A stretch of DNA of 64,000 nucleotides from JAWVYT01 sp046483065. GTDB lineage: Bacteria; Gemmatimonadota; Gemmatimonadetes; Longimicrobiales; RSA9. Below, in pieces: positions 8,770-17,345 of this stretch (positions within the stretch are counted from its first letter, which is position 1; the number at the start of each line of letters is the position of its first letter). The notes beneath the pieces were generated by a model. It had not been told where the DNA came from. It searched no databases and saw nothing but the letters and a program-made list of their open reading frames with translations. Where the stretch lies: positions 1-64,000 of the forward strand of contig JAWODW010000097.1 of NCBI GenBank assembly GCA_046483065.1. Direction: 5' to 3'. The position numbers and the translations under genes are program-made.

Positions 8770-10365
8770 ATGGCGACACGGACTGACCTCCCCGTCGGGA
8801 TCGAGGGGTACAGCAACGAGCCGTACTACGACTGGAGCAAGAAGGAGAACGTCGAGCTCATGGAGCGAGCCATCGAGAAGGTGCGCTCCGAGCTCGGCAA
8901 GACGTATCCGCTCATAGTGGACGGCCAGGAGATCGACGAGGGTGACACCAAGGACTCCGTGAACCCGGCCGATCCGAACCAGGTGATCGGGACCTTCGTC
9001 CAGGCCGACCGCCAGCTCGGCGACCAGGCCGTCGAGGCAGCCCACGAGTTCTTCGACGACGAATGGAAGAGCACGCCCGTGGAAGAGCGGGCGGAGATCT
9101 TCTTCCGGGCCGCCGACATCATGCGGGATCGGAAGGCCGAGCTCGCTGCCTGGATGGTCTTCGAGGTATCGAAGAGCTGGACGGAGGCCGTGGCCGACGT
9201 GGCCGAGCTCATCGATTTCTGCGACTACTACGCCCGGAAGATGCTCGAGCTGGCCGGGCCACAGGAGGTGGTGGAGTACCCCGGTGAGGACAACGAGCTG
9301 CGCTACATCCCCCTGGGCGTCTCCGTGGTGATCCCGCCGTGGAACTTCCCGGCCGCCATCATGGGTGGGATGACCGCCGCCGCGCTGGTGGCGGGCAACA
9401 CCGTGGTGCTGAAGCCGGCTTCCACGGCCCCGGCCATCGCGTACCAGTACGTGAAGATCCTGCACGAGGCGGGACTGCCGAAGAAGGCGCTCCAGTTCCT
9501 GCCGGGCCCCGGCAGCGAGATCGGCGACGCGCTGGTGGACCACCCGCTGACGCGGATGATCGCGTTCACCGGCTCGAAGGAGGTCGGGCTCCGGATCTTC
9601 GAGCGCGCTTCCAAGGTCCACAACGAGCAGATCTGGCTGAAGCGGACCATCCTGGAGATGGGCGGCAAGGACGCCCAGGTCGTGGACGAGACGGCCGACG
9701 TGGATGCCGCCGCCGCCGCCATCGTGGCCGGCGCCTTCGGCTTCCAGGGGCAGAAGTGCTCGGCGTGCTCCCGGGCCATCGTGGTCGAGGATGTCTACGA
9801 CGAGGTCCTCGAGAAGGTGGTCGAGAAGGCCAAGCACATCACCATGGGCGATCCAACGGACAAGGACACGTTCATGGGCGCGGTGATCGACCCGAACGCC
9901 CACAAGAGCATCACCGAGTACATCCAGATTGGGAAGAAGGAAGGCCGACTGATGCTCGGTGGTGAGGTGGACGAGTCGGCGGACGGTTACTTCATCCCGC
10001 CGACCATCATTGCCGACGTGGACCCGGACGCCACCATCGCCCAGGAGGAGATCTTCGGGCCGGTCCTGGCGTTCATCAAGGCGAAGGACTTCGACCACGC
10101 GCTGGAGATCGCCAACGGGACCGAGTACGGGCTCACTGGGGGTGTCTTCTCGAGCTCCCGCGAGCGGCTCGAGCGGGCGAAGGATGAGTTCCACGTCGGG
10201 AACCTCTACTTCAACCGGAAGATCACCGGTGCGCTGGTGGGCGTGCAGCCCTTCGGCGGGTTCAACATGAGCGGCACCGACTCGAAGGCCGGCGGCCCGG
10301 ACTACCTGCTCCTGTTCACGCAGGCCAAGTCCATCGCCGAGCGCCAGCGGGACGACGTGAAGTAG
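8770..10365 (+). CDS. pruA: 1-pyrroline-5-carboxylate (glutamate semialdehyde) dehydrogenase
   Basis: This 531-residue NAD(P)+-dependent aldehyde dehydrogenase is of the long RocA/PutA-type length. The catalytic Cys is about 330 (GQKCSACSR), the general base Glu about 296 (LEMGGKD), and the cofactor loop is FTGSKEVG. It oxidises glutamate gamma-semialdehyde to glutamate, the second step of proline and arginine/ornithine catabolism. The N-terminal 40 residues and the IPPWNFP motif fit this subfamily. The start ATG follows GAGAAGGGCG. No proline dehydrogenase gene is nearby. A G+C-rich hairpin follows the stop, and the gene stands alone under its own promoter. Confidence 0.9.
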   Translation: MATRTDLPVGIEGYSNEPYYDWSKKENVELMERAIEKVRSELGKTYPLIVDGQEIDEGDTKDSVNPADPNQVIGTFVQADRQLGDQAVEAAHEFFDDEWKSTPVEERAEIFFRAADIMRDRKAELAAWMVFEVSKSWTEAVADVAELIDFCDYYARKMLELAGPQEVVEYPGEDNELRYIPLGVSVVIPPWNFPAAIMGGMTAAALVAGNTVVLKPASTAPAIAYQYVKILHEAGLPKKALQFLPGPGSEIGDALVDHPLTRMIAFTGSKEVGLRIFERASKVHNEQIWLKRTILEMGGKDAQVVDETADVDAAAAAIVAGAFGFQGQKCSACSRAIVVEDVYDEVLEKVVEKAKHITMGDPTDKDTFMGAVIDPNAHKSITEYIQIGKKEGRLMLGGEVDESADGYFIPPTIIADVDPDATIAQEEIFGPVLAFIKAKDFDHALEIANGTEYGLTGGVFSSSRERLERAKDEFHVGNLYFNRKITGALVGVQPFGGFNMSGTDSKAGGPDYLLLFTQAKSIAERQRDDVK

Positions 10366-10379
10366 GCGTCTCCCGGCCC

Positions 10380-10402
10380 GGCCCCCGGAACTTTCGGGGG
10401 CC
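10380..10402 (+). terminator. Hairpin after pruA
   Basis: A perfect 8-bp stem (GGCCCCCG / CGGGGGCC) with a 7-base loop lies 15 bases after the stop. No U-tract follows, so termination would be atypical. Confidence 0.4.
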
Positions 10403-10467
10403 GACGGGTAGCAGAGAGCCGTAGCTCCTCCGGGAGCACCGAGGAACGAGCGAGCGGGAGCCGTCCC

Positions 10468-10698
10468 ATGGAGACGCGGGAACAGATCCTGGAAGTGCTG
10501 GAGTCGATCCGGCCGGCGCTCCGAAGCGACGGTGGCGATATCGAATACATCGATTTCGACGCCGAGGCGGGCGTGCTCCAGCTCCGGTTCCTCGGCGCGT
10601 GCGGCGACTGCCCGATCTCGGACATTACGCTGCGCCAGGGGATCGAGAGAAGGATCCTCACGGCGGTACCACAGGTGCGAGAGGTGCGGGCCTTTTGA
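10468..10698 (+). CDS. NFU-domain iron-sulfur carrier
   Basis: This 76-residue protein is essentially one NifU C-terminal (NFU) domain. The Cys pair GACGDCPIS binds a bridging Fe4S4 cluster between two monomers. NFU proteins carry clusters from the assembly scaffold to apo-enzymes. The short single-domain form is common outside the nif systems. It lies upstream of mrp, another Fe-S carrier, which supports a shared role in Fe-S delivery. A terminator-like hairpin sits between them. Confidence 0.88.
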   Translation: METREQILEVLESIRPALRSDGGDIEYIDFDAEAGVLQLRFLGACGDCPISDITLRQGIERRILTAVPQVREVRAF

Positions 10699-10731
10699 CC
10701 CGCAGCAGCGTACCGATCGATGGAGACGCGG

Positions 10732-10769
10732 CTGGCGTCCCGCCAGGGATGCCGGCCCGTCTTTGTTTG
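10732..10769 (+). terminator. Terminator-like hairpin between nfu and mrp
   Basis: A 10-bp stem (CTGGCGTCCC / GGGATGCCGG, two wobble pairs) with loop GCCA is followed by CCCG and then TCTTTGTTT. It lies 35-70 bases before the mrp ATG, so mrp may have its own promoter or be attenuated. Confidence 0.45.
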
Positions 10770-10803
10770 TACTCGAATACTACATGGAACGGATAGATCC
10801 AAT

Positions 10804-11913
10804 ATGACTGAACACGACCTCGAAACCCGGGTCCGGGCCGCCCTCGACAGCGTGGTGAACCCGGCCACCAGCCAGAGCGTGCTGACCTCGCAGGTACAGG
10901 AGTTGAGCGTCGATGGCGACGTGGTCTCCTTCGGGTTCGCCCTCGGCCCCGACGACCCCGGCACCCTCGTCCGTGACACGCGCGCGGCCGTCGAGGCCGT
11001 GGAGGGCGTGGACAGGGTGAAGATCGACGTCCGTCTGCCCCAGACCATGCAGGCCCAGGCGGGGCAGCAGGGCGCCCCCGAGCGGCAGCCGGCGCCGGGC
11101 TCCGTCCCGGCCCCGGAGCCACAGTCGGAGCTGCTCCCGAACGTGGGGCACTTCATCGCTGTCAGCTCCGGGAAGGGCGGGGTCGGCAAGTCCACCGTTG
11201 CCGCGAACCTGGCGGTCTCGCTGGCGGAGCGAGGTCGCAGGGTCGGGCTCCTGGATGCCGATATCTACGGCCCCAACATCCCGCAGATGTTCGGTGAGAC
11301 CCGGCGTCCGCAGGTGTCCGGTCCGAAGGGGCAGGAGCGGATCGTGCCGCTGGAGGCCCACGGGGTCAAGCTCATGAGCCTCGGCTTCCTCCTCGAGGAG
11401 GAGCAGCCGGCCATCATGCGGGGTCCCCTGGTGACCGGCGTGCTGAAGCAGTTCCTGGAGCAGGTGGAATGGGGGGAGCTCGACGTGCTCATCATCGACC
11501 TGCCACCGGGGACCGGTGACGCCCAGCTCTCTCTGGTCCAGACCATCGACATCGATGGGGCCGTCATGGTGACCACGCCACAGTCCGTGTCCGTCGGCGA
11601 TGTCCGTCGGGGGGTGCGCATGTTCGAGCGCGTGAACGCCGATGTCCTGGGGATCATCGAGAACATGAGCGGGTTCATCTGTCCGAGCTGCGGTGACCGC
11701 CACGACATCTTCGGCACGGGCGGCGGCCGGCAGCTGGCCGAGGCGATGGAGCTGCCGTTCCTCGGCGAGGTGCCGCTGGACACGGCCGTGCGGGCGGCAG
11801 GTGACGAGGGGCAGCCCACGGCGCTCTCGGCGCCCGACTCGCCGGCGGGGAAGGCCTTCAACGAGATTGCCGGGACGATCCTGGCGGAGGTCGAGGCCGC
11901 CGCGGGAGTCTGA
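10804..11913 (+). CDS. mrp: Mrp/ApbC-family P-loop iron-sulfur carrier ATPase
   Basis: This 369-residue protein starts at ATG 10804 (MTEHDLETRVRAAL). Residues 1-90 are an MIP18/DUF59-like domain, and a Pro/Gln-rich linker follows. From about residue 115 comes the Mrp ATPase, with the deviant Walker A SSGKGGVGKST, the switch IIDLPPGTGD and the cluster-binding pair ICPSC. Mrp proteins assemble and transfer Fe4S4 clusters in an ATP-dependent manner. The adjacent NFU protein supports this role. It is eight bases from the next start, so the two are probably cotranscribed. Confidence 0.9.
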   Translation: MTEHDLETRVRAALDSVVNPATSQSVLTSQVQELSVDGDVVSFGFALGPDDPGTLVRDTRAAVEAVEGVDRVKIDVRLPQTMQAQAGQQGAPERQPAPGSVPAPEPQSELLPNVGHFIAVSSGKGGVGKSTVAANLAVSLAERGRRVGLLDADIYGPNIPQMFGETRRPQVSGPKGQERIVPLEAHGVKLMSLGFLLEEEQPAIMRGPLVTGVLKQFLEQVEWGELDVLIIDLPPGTGDAQLSLVQTIDIDGAVMVTTPQSVSVGDVRRGVRMFERVNADVLGIIENMSGFICPSCGDRHDIFGTGGGRQLAEAMELPFLGEVPLDTAVRAAGDEGQPTALSAPDSPAGKAFNEIAGTILAEVEAAAGV

Positions 11914-11920
11914 CGGGACC

Positions 11921-12691
11921 GTGACGCGCGTCACCTTTCTCACGGACTTCGGCACAGCAGACGGATACGCAGCGGCCATGGTGGGCGTGGTGGCGACGGC
12001 GGCGCCCGAAGCGGTGGTCGACCATGCGTCCCACGGCATCGCCCCCGGCGACGTCTTCGCTGCCGCAATGGCCCTGTCCCGCTATGCGGTGGTATACCCG
12101 GAGGGCACGGTCCATATGGTGGTAGTGGACCCGGGCGTGGGCACCCGCCGCCGACCCCTGGCCGCTCGCATCGATGGCCGCTTCTACGTGGCCCCGGACA
12201 ACGGTGTGTTGAGCCTGGTGCTCGCAGGCGCCGACCGGGTCCGGATGGTGGAGATCACTGACCCGGAGGTTGTAGACGACCCTTCGGCCACCTTCCACGG
12301 TCGGGACATCTTCGCCCCCGCGGCGGCCCACCTGGCGCGCGGCGGTGGGCTGGACGAGCTGGGCCCGGCGGTCCACGATCCGCGGCTGCTGCCGATCCCC
12401 CAGCCGACGCGCACCGAAGGAGGCGTTCGGGGCGAGGTGCTGTCCACGGATCGGTTCGGCAACCTGATCACGAATGTCCCGGCCGGCTGGCTGACCGATG
12501 GTGCAGGGATCTCGGTGGACGGCGAGTCCGTGGGTCCGGTCCGTCGTACGTACGGCGATGTGGAGCCGGGAGCGCTGTTGGCGCTGGTAGGGTCGGCGGA
12601 GCTGCTGGAGATCTCGGTCCGGGACGGCAGCGCCGCCGACCGACTCGGGGTGGGTCGCGGCGCGGAGGTCGTGGTTCGCGGGGCGCCGTAG
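11921..12691 (+). CDS. S-adenosylmethionine hydrolase (hydroxide adenosyltransferase, DUF62)
   Basis: The GTG at 11921 gives 256 residues, the family length. Family landmarks are the N-terminal FLTDFGTADGYAAAMVG, the central VVDPGVGTRRRPLAAR and APDNGVLSLV, and the C-terminal barrel with DRFGNLITN. Relatives of fluorinase/chlorinase use water to cleave SAM to adenosine and methionine. The wide spread of this housekeeping form, against the rarity of true halogenases, favours hydrolase here. It follows mrp by seven bases. Confidence 0.87.
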   Translation: MTRVTFLTDFGTADGYAAAMVGVVATAAPEAVVDHASHGIAPGDVFAAAMALSRYAVVYPEGTVHMVVVDPGVGTRRRPLAARIDGRFYVAPDNGVLSLVLAGADRVRMVEITDPEVVDDPSATFHGRDIFAPAAAHLARGGGLDELGPAVHDPRLLPIPQPTRTEGGVRGEVLSTDRFGNLITNVPAGWLTDGAGISVDGESVGPVRRTYGDVEPGALLALVGSAELLEISVRDGSAADRLGVGRGAEVVVRGAP

Positions 12692-12724
12692 GGCCCCGGT
12701 CTTCTGCGCCCCTTGCCGGTTCAG

Positions 12725-12952
12725 TCAGTTCTCCAGCCAGTCGCGCTCAGCCTTGGACAGGCGCCGGCTCCGGGGCGTCAGGAGCCGGGTCACCACGTAG
12801 CCGATCAGCAGGATCGGCCCCACGGTGAAGAGCAGGAACTTGGCCAGCCCCAGGGCCAGGCCGAAGACCGTGCCCAGCACGGCCAGGGCGATGGAGATGC
12901 CCACCACCGCGATCAGTCCGACGATCAGGTAGGTCAGGATGGACGAGATCAT
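12725..12952 (-). CDS. Small two-helix membrane protein of the ECF operon
   Basis: The ATG at 12952 (MISSILTYLIVG) gives 75 residues. Two hydrophobic helices fill residues 2-55 and a basic tail (TRLLTPRSRRLSKAERDW) follows. It is the last gene of the operon headed by the ECF sigma factor, 26 bases after the toast-rack gene. It resembles small envelope-stress membrane proteins but has no specific motif. The predicted location is the inner membrane with a cytoplasmic C-terminus. Confidence 0.6.
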   Translation of the reverse strand: MISSILTYLIVGLIAVVGISIALAVLGTVFGLALGLAKFLLFTVGPILLIGYVVTRLLTPRSRRLSKAERDWLEN

Positions 12953-12978
12953 GGTATCTCCCTCCTCGGTCCCGAGTG

Positions 12979-13854
12979 CTATGGCGTGACGGCCGCCGCG
13001 GTGGGCGGGGCCCACCGGACGTTGATCGAGCCGAAGGCGCCCTCCATGTGCAGGGTGAGCCGGCGGCTCGCGCTGTCCCAGTTGTCGGAATAGTAGCTGC
13101 TGCCCCGCTTGTAGAACCTGCTACGGTCGAAGCTGATCAGGAACGTGTCCTTGTCGACCCGGACCCCGATATCCTCCGGGACCACCAGTGTGACGGAGCC
13201 CAGCGCCATGGCGATGTCGGCTTCGATATCTCGAGGCCACGTGCCGTCGAACTCCAGCGTCAGATCTCCGACGCCGCCCTCCACCTTCATGTCCCGACAG
13301 CCGGCGTGGCCCAGCCCCCGGGCGGTGAACGCGGCCGCGCCCATGGCGATCTTCAGTCGGTCACAGACCGCCGGGTTCGCCTCGCCGAATCGGAGCCGCG
13401 TCTCGCTGGCGCCGGTCTCCACGTCCAGGCTGGCCACCTGGAGACCGGTCAGGTCGAGATCGGCTTCCACAGCGCCGAAATCCAGGTCCATCTCCAGCGG
13501 CACCTCGGGCGAGAGATGGAGCCGGAGCTCGCCCGCCTTCGTGTTGCGGAGGCGGAGCTTCCCGTCCCGGCCCTCGACCCCGACCTCCAGGTGGCCCCGC
13601 CGGTACTCGATCCTGGGATCGAAGACCTCGGCGTCGTACTGAAGGTTCGCCCGGTAGAGCTCGCCCGGCTCCCCCGCCCGGATCATGAACTCGCCGGCAC
13701 CGTACCGGACCCGAACGTCCACACGGGTCTCGTCGGAGAGCTGGCGGAACGAGGTCATGTCGCGCCAGTCCTGTGCGTCGACCCCCGGGGGTGCCAGCGC
13801 CAGGATCAGGCCGGTCAGGAGGGGCGCGGCCACGGCAGCGGTGCGGTTATACAT
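12979..13854 (-). CDS. Secreted toast-rack (LiaF/DUF4097-like) beta-repeat protein
   Basis: ATG 13854 has a good site (GAAGGAGAGG) six bases upstream and overlaps the previous stop by eight bases. This gives 291 residues. A signal peptide ends near AQDWRD (residue 28). The rest is a ladder of short beta strands with regular acidic turns (MDLDFGAVEADLDLTG, KVEGGVGDLTLEFDG, IALGSVTL-like repeats). This matches the toast-rack solenoid found in LiaF, DUF4097 and related envelope-stress proteins. It likely acts at the outer face of the inner membrane or in the periplasm, with the products of its neighbours. Confidence 0.7.
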   Translation of the reverse strand: MYNRTAAVAAPLLTGLILALAPPGVDAQDWRDMTSFRQLSDETRVDVRVRYGAGEFMIRAGEPGELYRANLQYDAEVFDPRIEYRRGHLEVGVEGRDGKLRLRNTKAGELRLHLSPEVPLEMDLDFGAVEADLDLTGLQVASLDVETGASETRLRFGEANPAVCDRLKIAMGAAAFTARGLGHAGCRDMKVEGGVGDLTLEFDGTWPRDIEADIAMALGSVTLVVPEDIGVRVDKDTFLISFDRSRFYKRGSSYYSDNWDSASRRLTLHMEGAFGSINVRWAPPTAAAVTP

Positions 13855-15157
13855 CGGCGGCCTCTCCTTCACCGGTCAGGCCCTCGGGCCGGACCGGACG
13901 CGTGCCGCCCCGGGAGACCAGGAACGCGCCGAAGCCGATGGTGAACGCGGCCCACGTCAGCATGATGGCCATGAACTTCAGCAGCCCTTCGAGGAAGCCG
14001 AGCCACGGCCCGGCCATACTCACGATGTGGGCGGCCAGGAAGAGGACCAGCAGCAGGCCGACACCGGTGATCACGTAGTAGTACGAGTTAGCCCGGTTGA
14101 ACCAGTCGTTCCCGGTAAACCGACGCTCGGCCAGCGCCTCACCGGCGCCGTGGGCCACGGCCAGGTACCCACCCACGGCGGCCAGCACCACGGCCACGGG
14201 GAAGAGGGGCGCGAACACCAGGATCAACGGGATCCCCACGATGGAGACCGCCAGCGCCAGCAGGCCCAGGATATAGGCCGGGAGCACCAGGAACGACCCG
14301 GCGAGGCCTACGAGCCCTGAGCGGAGTGTGGCGTGGCGCGCCGTGTCGGCGATGCCTTCCAGGTGCTTGCGGCCGAAGAAGACGGCCAGGAAGCCCAGCC
14401 CCACCAGGATCGCGTAGCTCATCAGCGTGGAGAAGACGCCACCCAGGCCCCGGGTGATGTGGCGCCACGGCGAGCTCCACATGTCAGTCCAGTCGCCCAC
14501 ACGGATCTCGGACCGGATCTCGTTGCGGATCTCATCCCGCAGGTCCCGCTCCAGCTCCGTGCGCAGCTCGCGCAGGGCCTGGAGGTCTGCGCCCTCCAGG
14601 TTCTCCAGGTCCTCCAGGCGCGTACGCTCCAGCTCCCGGATCCGCTCGTTGAGCCGCCGGATGCTGTCGGCCGCATCGGCCGACGCCGGGGTCTGGGCCG
14701 GGTCCCGGGCCGTTTCCGCCGCGGGCTGCCGGGACGCGGCGGCCGCGGAGAGTGCGGCCTCGAGCTCGCGGTCTAGACGACCGCCCACCCCACCGGCCTC
14801 TGCCGGTGGCTCCCAGTCCACCAGGAGATCGGCCAGCGCCGCCGTGGGCGTATCCATGGCCCGCTGGAGGAGGTCGCGCCAGGCCTGATCCAGGGCGTCC
14901 CGCCGATCGTAGCCGCCGATCCGCTCATCGTTTAGCCGGACGGCTCCAGTCTCGGTCAGGCTGAGCGACAGGGTCTGGCCGTCACTCAACTCGATCTCGA
15001 GCCGGGCCGCGTCCTGTGACACGGAGATCTCGCTCGAGAGAACCGAGGCGGCCTCCCCGGACCGTGGGGTGGCCTCCTGTGCACCCACCGGTGCGGCCAG
15101 GAAAGCGACCCCGAGAAGGACGGGGATCAGCGAGCACCTATATGACGTATGACGCAT
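13847..15157 (-). CDS. Signal-peptide membrane protein with coiled coil and C-terminal helices
   Basis: The open frame begins at TTG 15163, but ATG 15157 has GGAGA at a better distance, giving 436 residues. A signal peptide (VLLGVAFLAAPVGAQ) leads into a domain with SDGQTLSLSLTETG. An Ala-rich stretch and a strongly charged coiled coil of about 60 residues follow (RRLNERIRELERTRLEDLE). Then come about four transmembrane helices. The layout suggests a sensor or scaffold that spans the inner membrane and touches the toast-rack protein next door. It overlaps the anti-sigma gene by 20 bases. No enzyme motif is visible. Confidence 0.65.
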   Translation of the reverse strand: MRHTSYRCSLIPVLLGVAFLAAPVGAQEATPRSGEAASVLSSEISVSQDAARLEIELSDGQTLSLSLTETGAVRLNDERIGGYDRRDALDQAWRDLLQRAMDTPTAALADLLVDWEPPAEAGGVGGRLDRELEAALSAAAASRQPAAETARDPAQTPASADAADSIRRLNERIRELERTRLEDLENLEGADLQALRELRTELERDLRDEIRNEIRSEIRVGDWTDMWSSPWRHITRGLGGVFSTLMSYAILVGLGFLAVFFGRKHLEGIADTARHATLRSGLVGLAGSFLVLPAYILGLLALAVSIVGIPLILVFAPLFPVAVVLAAVGGYLAVAHGAGEALAERRFTGNDWFNRANSYYYVITGVGLLLVLFLAAHIVSMAGPWLGFLEGLLKFMAIMLTWAAFTIGFGAFLVSRGGTRPVRPEGLTGEGEAADV

Positions 15158-15785
15158 GTTCAATTCTCCGCTGTTGCTGCGTGCGGAACAGGTTCTGATA
15201 AAGGACGTAGATCGAGCCGGCTGTGAGCGTGGCGAACATCACCATGGCGAGGCCGATCTCGCCGTGGCCCACGTTGCCCAGGAACTCCGCCGCCCGGATC
15301 GCCCAGACGGACAGCGCCGAGGTGGACAGCTGCGCCCACACCCACTGCGAGGCGCCGACCGCGGCATCCTCGAGAAGGACGGTGGTGACGGTCCACAGCC
15401 CCTGGACGCTCACTCCGGGCTGGGACAGGAGCCACCCCATGACGAGCGTGGCGCCGATGACCGGCAGCGCGAAAACGGCTGCGGCCGCGGCCCAGCCCCG
15501 GGTGCTCTGGGGCGTGACCCGATCGAGCCACGTCGAGACGCCGGCCAGCACGGGCTGGCGCACCCGGACGTTCTGCATGACCCGGTCGGCGAACCCGGCC
15601 GTTGGCTCGAAGGCCGGGAGACTGCCCAGCGCCGCGAACAGCGACCGGAACTCGGCCACCTCCGTCTGACACTCCGGGCAGTACGTGAGATGCGAGTCCA
15701 CAACGGCACGCTCGGCATCCGCGAGGCTCTCCTCGACGAACGCCTGCAGCCGTTCCGGGCTCGGGTGATTCAGTCTCTCACTCAC
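15138..15785 (-). CDS. Zinc-binding anti-sigma factor
   Basis: This 215-residue protein starts at GTG 15785 behind GGGAGAG. The N-terminal ZAS zinc motif is HLTYCPEC (His-x3-Cys-x2-Cys) with a leading His (HPSPERLQAF). Two or three transmembrane segments follow (about residues 100-120 and 180-200). Such proteins hold an ECF sigma factor at the membrane until a signal releases it. Its partner is the sigma gene immediately upstream, 77 bases away. The C-terminus extends a few residues past the last helix, so the sensing region is short and mostly in the membrane. Confidence 0.85.
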   Translation of the reverse strand: MSERLNHPSPERLQAFVEESLADAERAVVDSHLTYCPECQTEVAEFRSLFAALGSLPAFEPTAGFADRVMQNVRVRQPVLAGVSTWLDRVTPQSTRGWAAAAAVFALPVIGATLVMGWLLSQPGVSVQGLWTVTTVLLEDAAVGASQWVWAQLSTSALSVWAIRAAEFLGNVGHGEIGLAMVMFATLTAGSIYVLYQNLFRTQQQRRIEHASYVI

Positions 15786-15862
15786 GTCTCATCTCTCCCT
15801 GTTTTCCGTTTCCGCTTTACCGTACGCAGCCCGCGGCGCACGAGTTTCAAACCCCGGGACCC

Positions 15863-16453
15863 TCATCTCAGGTGCTCCAGCTTGCCGCGCAGCTCGTTCC
15901 GCCCCCGGTGTATGTACGTCTTCACCGTCCCGAGGGGCAGATCCATGATTTCGGCGATCTCGTCGTAGGGTCGGCCTTCCACGTGCCACAGGAGAATGGC
16001 CTCGCGATATTCGGGCCGCAGCCCGGCGATGGCGGCCTCGATTTCCGACCCGATCTCCTGGCTCTGCGTGAAGTACTCGGGATCCTCCCGGGTATCCACC
16101 GGGGTGAACGACGTGGCCTCTGCCTGCTCCTGGGTCCGGGCGTGGGGCGAGCCGTCCAGAGACAGCGTGTCCGGCCGTTTCTTCCGGAGATGGTCGACCG
16201 TGGTGTTGTGGGCAATCTTGAAGATCCAGGAGCTGAACTTGTACGATGGGTCGTACTTGTCGAGTGCGTTCAGGACCTTGATGAAGGTGTCCTGGGCCAG
16301 GTCCTCCGACAGCTCCCGGTCGCGTACCATCCGATAGATGACGCTGAAAACAGGCCGCTCATACCGGTGGATGAGCTCCCGGAACGCCGATTCGCGACCC
16401 TCTCGGGCCTGCGCAATGACGTCCTTGTCGGAGAGCTCTTCGTATTCCACCAT
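15863..16453 (-). CDS. ECF-type RNA polymerase sigma factor
   Basis: This 196-residue sigma-70 family protein has region 2 (YRMVRDRELSEDLAQDTFIK and YKFSSWIFKIAHNTTVDHLRK), a variable linker with many acidic residues, and region 4 (LPLGTVKTYIHRGRNELR helix-turn-helix). Regions 1 and 3 are absent, as in ECF group members. It heads an operon of anti-sigma factor, coiled-coil membrane protein, toast-rack protein and small membrane protein. It therefore probably drives an envelope-stress response, including its own operon. I could not pick out an autoregulatory promoter in the 142-base gap to ubiE. Confidence 0.9.
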   Translation of the reverse strand: MVEYEELSDKDVIAQAREGRESAFRELIHRYERPVFSVIYRMVRDRELSEDLAQDTFIKVLNALDKYDPSYKFSSWIFKIAHNTTVDHLRKKRPDTLSLDGSPHARTQEQAEATSFTPVDTREDPEYFTQSQEIGSEIEAAIAGLRPEYREAILLWHVEGRPYDEIAEIMDLPLGTVKTYIHRGRNELRGKLEHLR

Positions 16454-16524
16454 CTCCTGGAGTGCACGGAGCCGGGTGCCGGGTTGTACCTACGAGGCCG
16501 GGGCCCCTCGTGTTTCGTGGAGGG

Positions 16525-16554
16525 TTGTTGCGGCTACGTCGCGGACATAGCTTC
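16525..16554 (+). promoter_or_regulatory. Promoter-like site for ubiE
   Basis: TTGTTG (16525-16530), a 17-base spacer and TAGCTTC (16548-16554) lie about 42 bases before the ubiE GTG. Confidence 0.4.
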
Positions 16555-16595
16555 GCCGGCCCTGAGCAACCTTCAATCTAGGGTGGAGCCGGGCC

Positions 16596-17330
16596 GTGCG
16601 CGAAGGTGACAGCAACCACGTTCTTCCCCCTCCGGAGGAGAAGGCGAGTCGGGTCCGCCGGATGTTCGGCGAGATCGCCCCTCGCTACGACCTGCTGAAC
16701 CACCTGCTCACACTCAACATAGACCGGAGGTGGCGCCGGAAGGCGGTCCGGTACCTCCTCGAGGACGCGCCCCCCGGTGGGCGCTGGCTGGACGCGTGCG
16801 CCGGGACCATGGACCTGGCGGCGGCGGTAGCCGCCTCGCCCGGATTCGATGGCTTCGTCGTCGCCTCCGACTTTGCCTGGCCGATGCTTGCGGCCGGCCG
16901 CCACAAGGTCCGGGACATGCCCGTGGCCGAGACGTGTGCCGATGCGCTCCGGCTGCCGCACCCGGATGGGAGCTTCCAGGGGGCCATCGTGGGGTTCGGC
17001 GTCCGCAACTTCGCCGACCTGGACGCGGGCCTCGGCGAGCTGACCCGGGTGCTTCAGCCCGGCGGCCGGCTGGTGATCCTCGAGCTGAGCACCCCGGCGT
17101 GGGCGCCGCTCCGCCGACTCTACAACCTGTACTTCACCCGGCTGCTGCCGTGGATCGGCCGGCGGATCTCCGGCCACGGCACCGCGTACAGCTACCTTCC
17201 CGCCTCGGTGGGGGTGTTCCCGCCGCCCGCCGAGCTGGCGGAGCGGATGGCGGCGGCGGGGCTCACCGATGTCACCTACGAGCGGCTCCTGGCCGGGATT
17301 GCGGCGATCCACGTGGGCGTGCGGCCATAG
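16596..17330 (+). CDS. ubiE: Demethylmenaquinone methyltransferase (UbiE/MenG)
   Basis: This 244-residue class I methyltransferase starts at GTG 16596. UbiE landmarks are the N-terminal VRRMFGEIAPRYDLLNHLLT, the SAM loop WLDACAGTMDLA, a central IVGFGVRNFADLDAGL and the C-terminal PGGRLVILELSTP. It methylates demethylmenaquinone to menaquinone in the last step of quinone synthesis. The usual DxGTGD of motif I reads DACAGTMD here, a mild variant. It is transcribed divergently from the ECF operon. Confidence 0.88.
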   Translation: MREGDSNHVLPPPEEKASRVRRMFGEIAPRYDLLNHLLTLNIDRRWRRKAVRYLLEDAPPGGRWLDACAGTMDLAAAVAASPGFDGFVVASDFAWPMLAAGRHKVRDMPVAETCADALRLPHPDGSFQGAIVGFGVRNFADLDAGLGELTRVLQPGGRLVILELSTPAWAPLRRLYNLYFTRLLPWIGRRISGHGTAYSYLPASVGVFPPPAELAERMAAAGLTDVTYERLLAGIAAIHVGVRP

Positions 17331-17345
17331 CCCTCAGGCCAGCGG

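Noticed and set aside
16454..16595. Autoregulatory ECF promoter (GGAAC-type)
   Set aside because: I found no -35/-10 pair with acceptable spacing on the minus strand.
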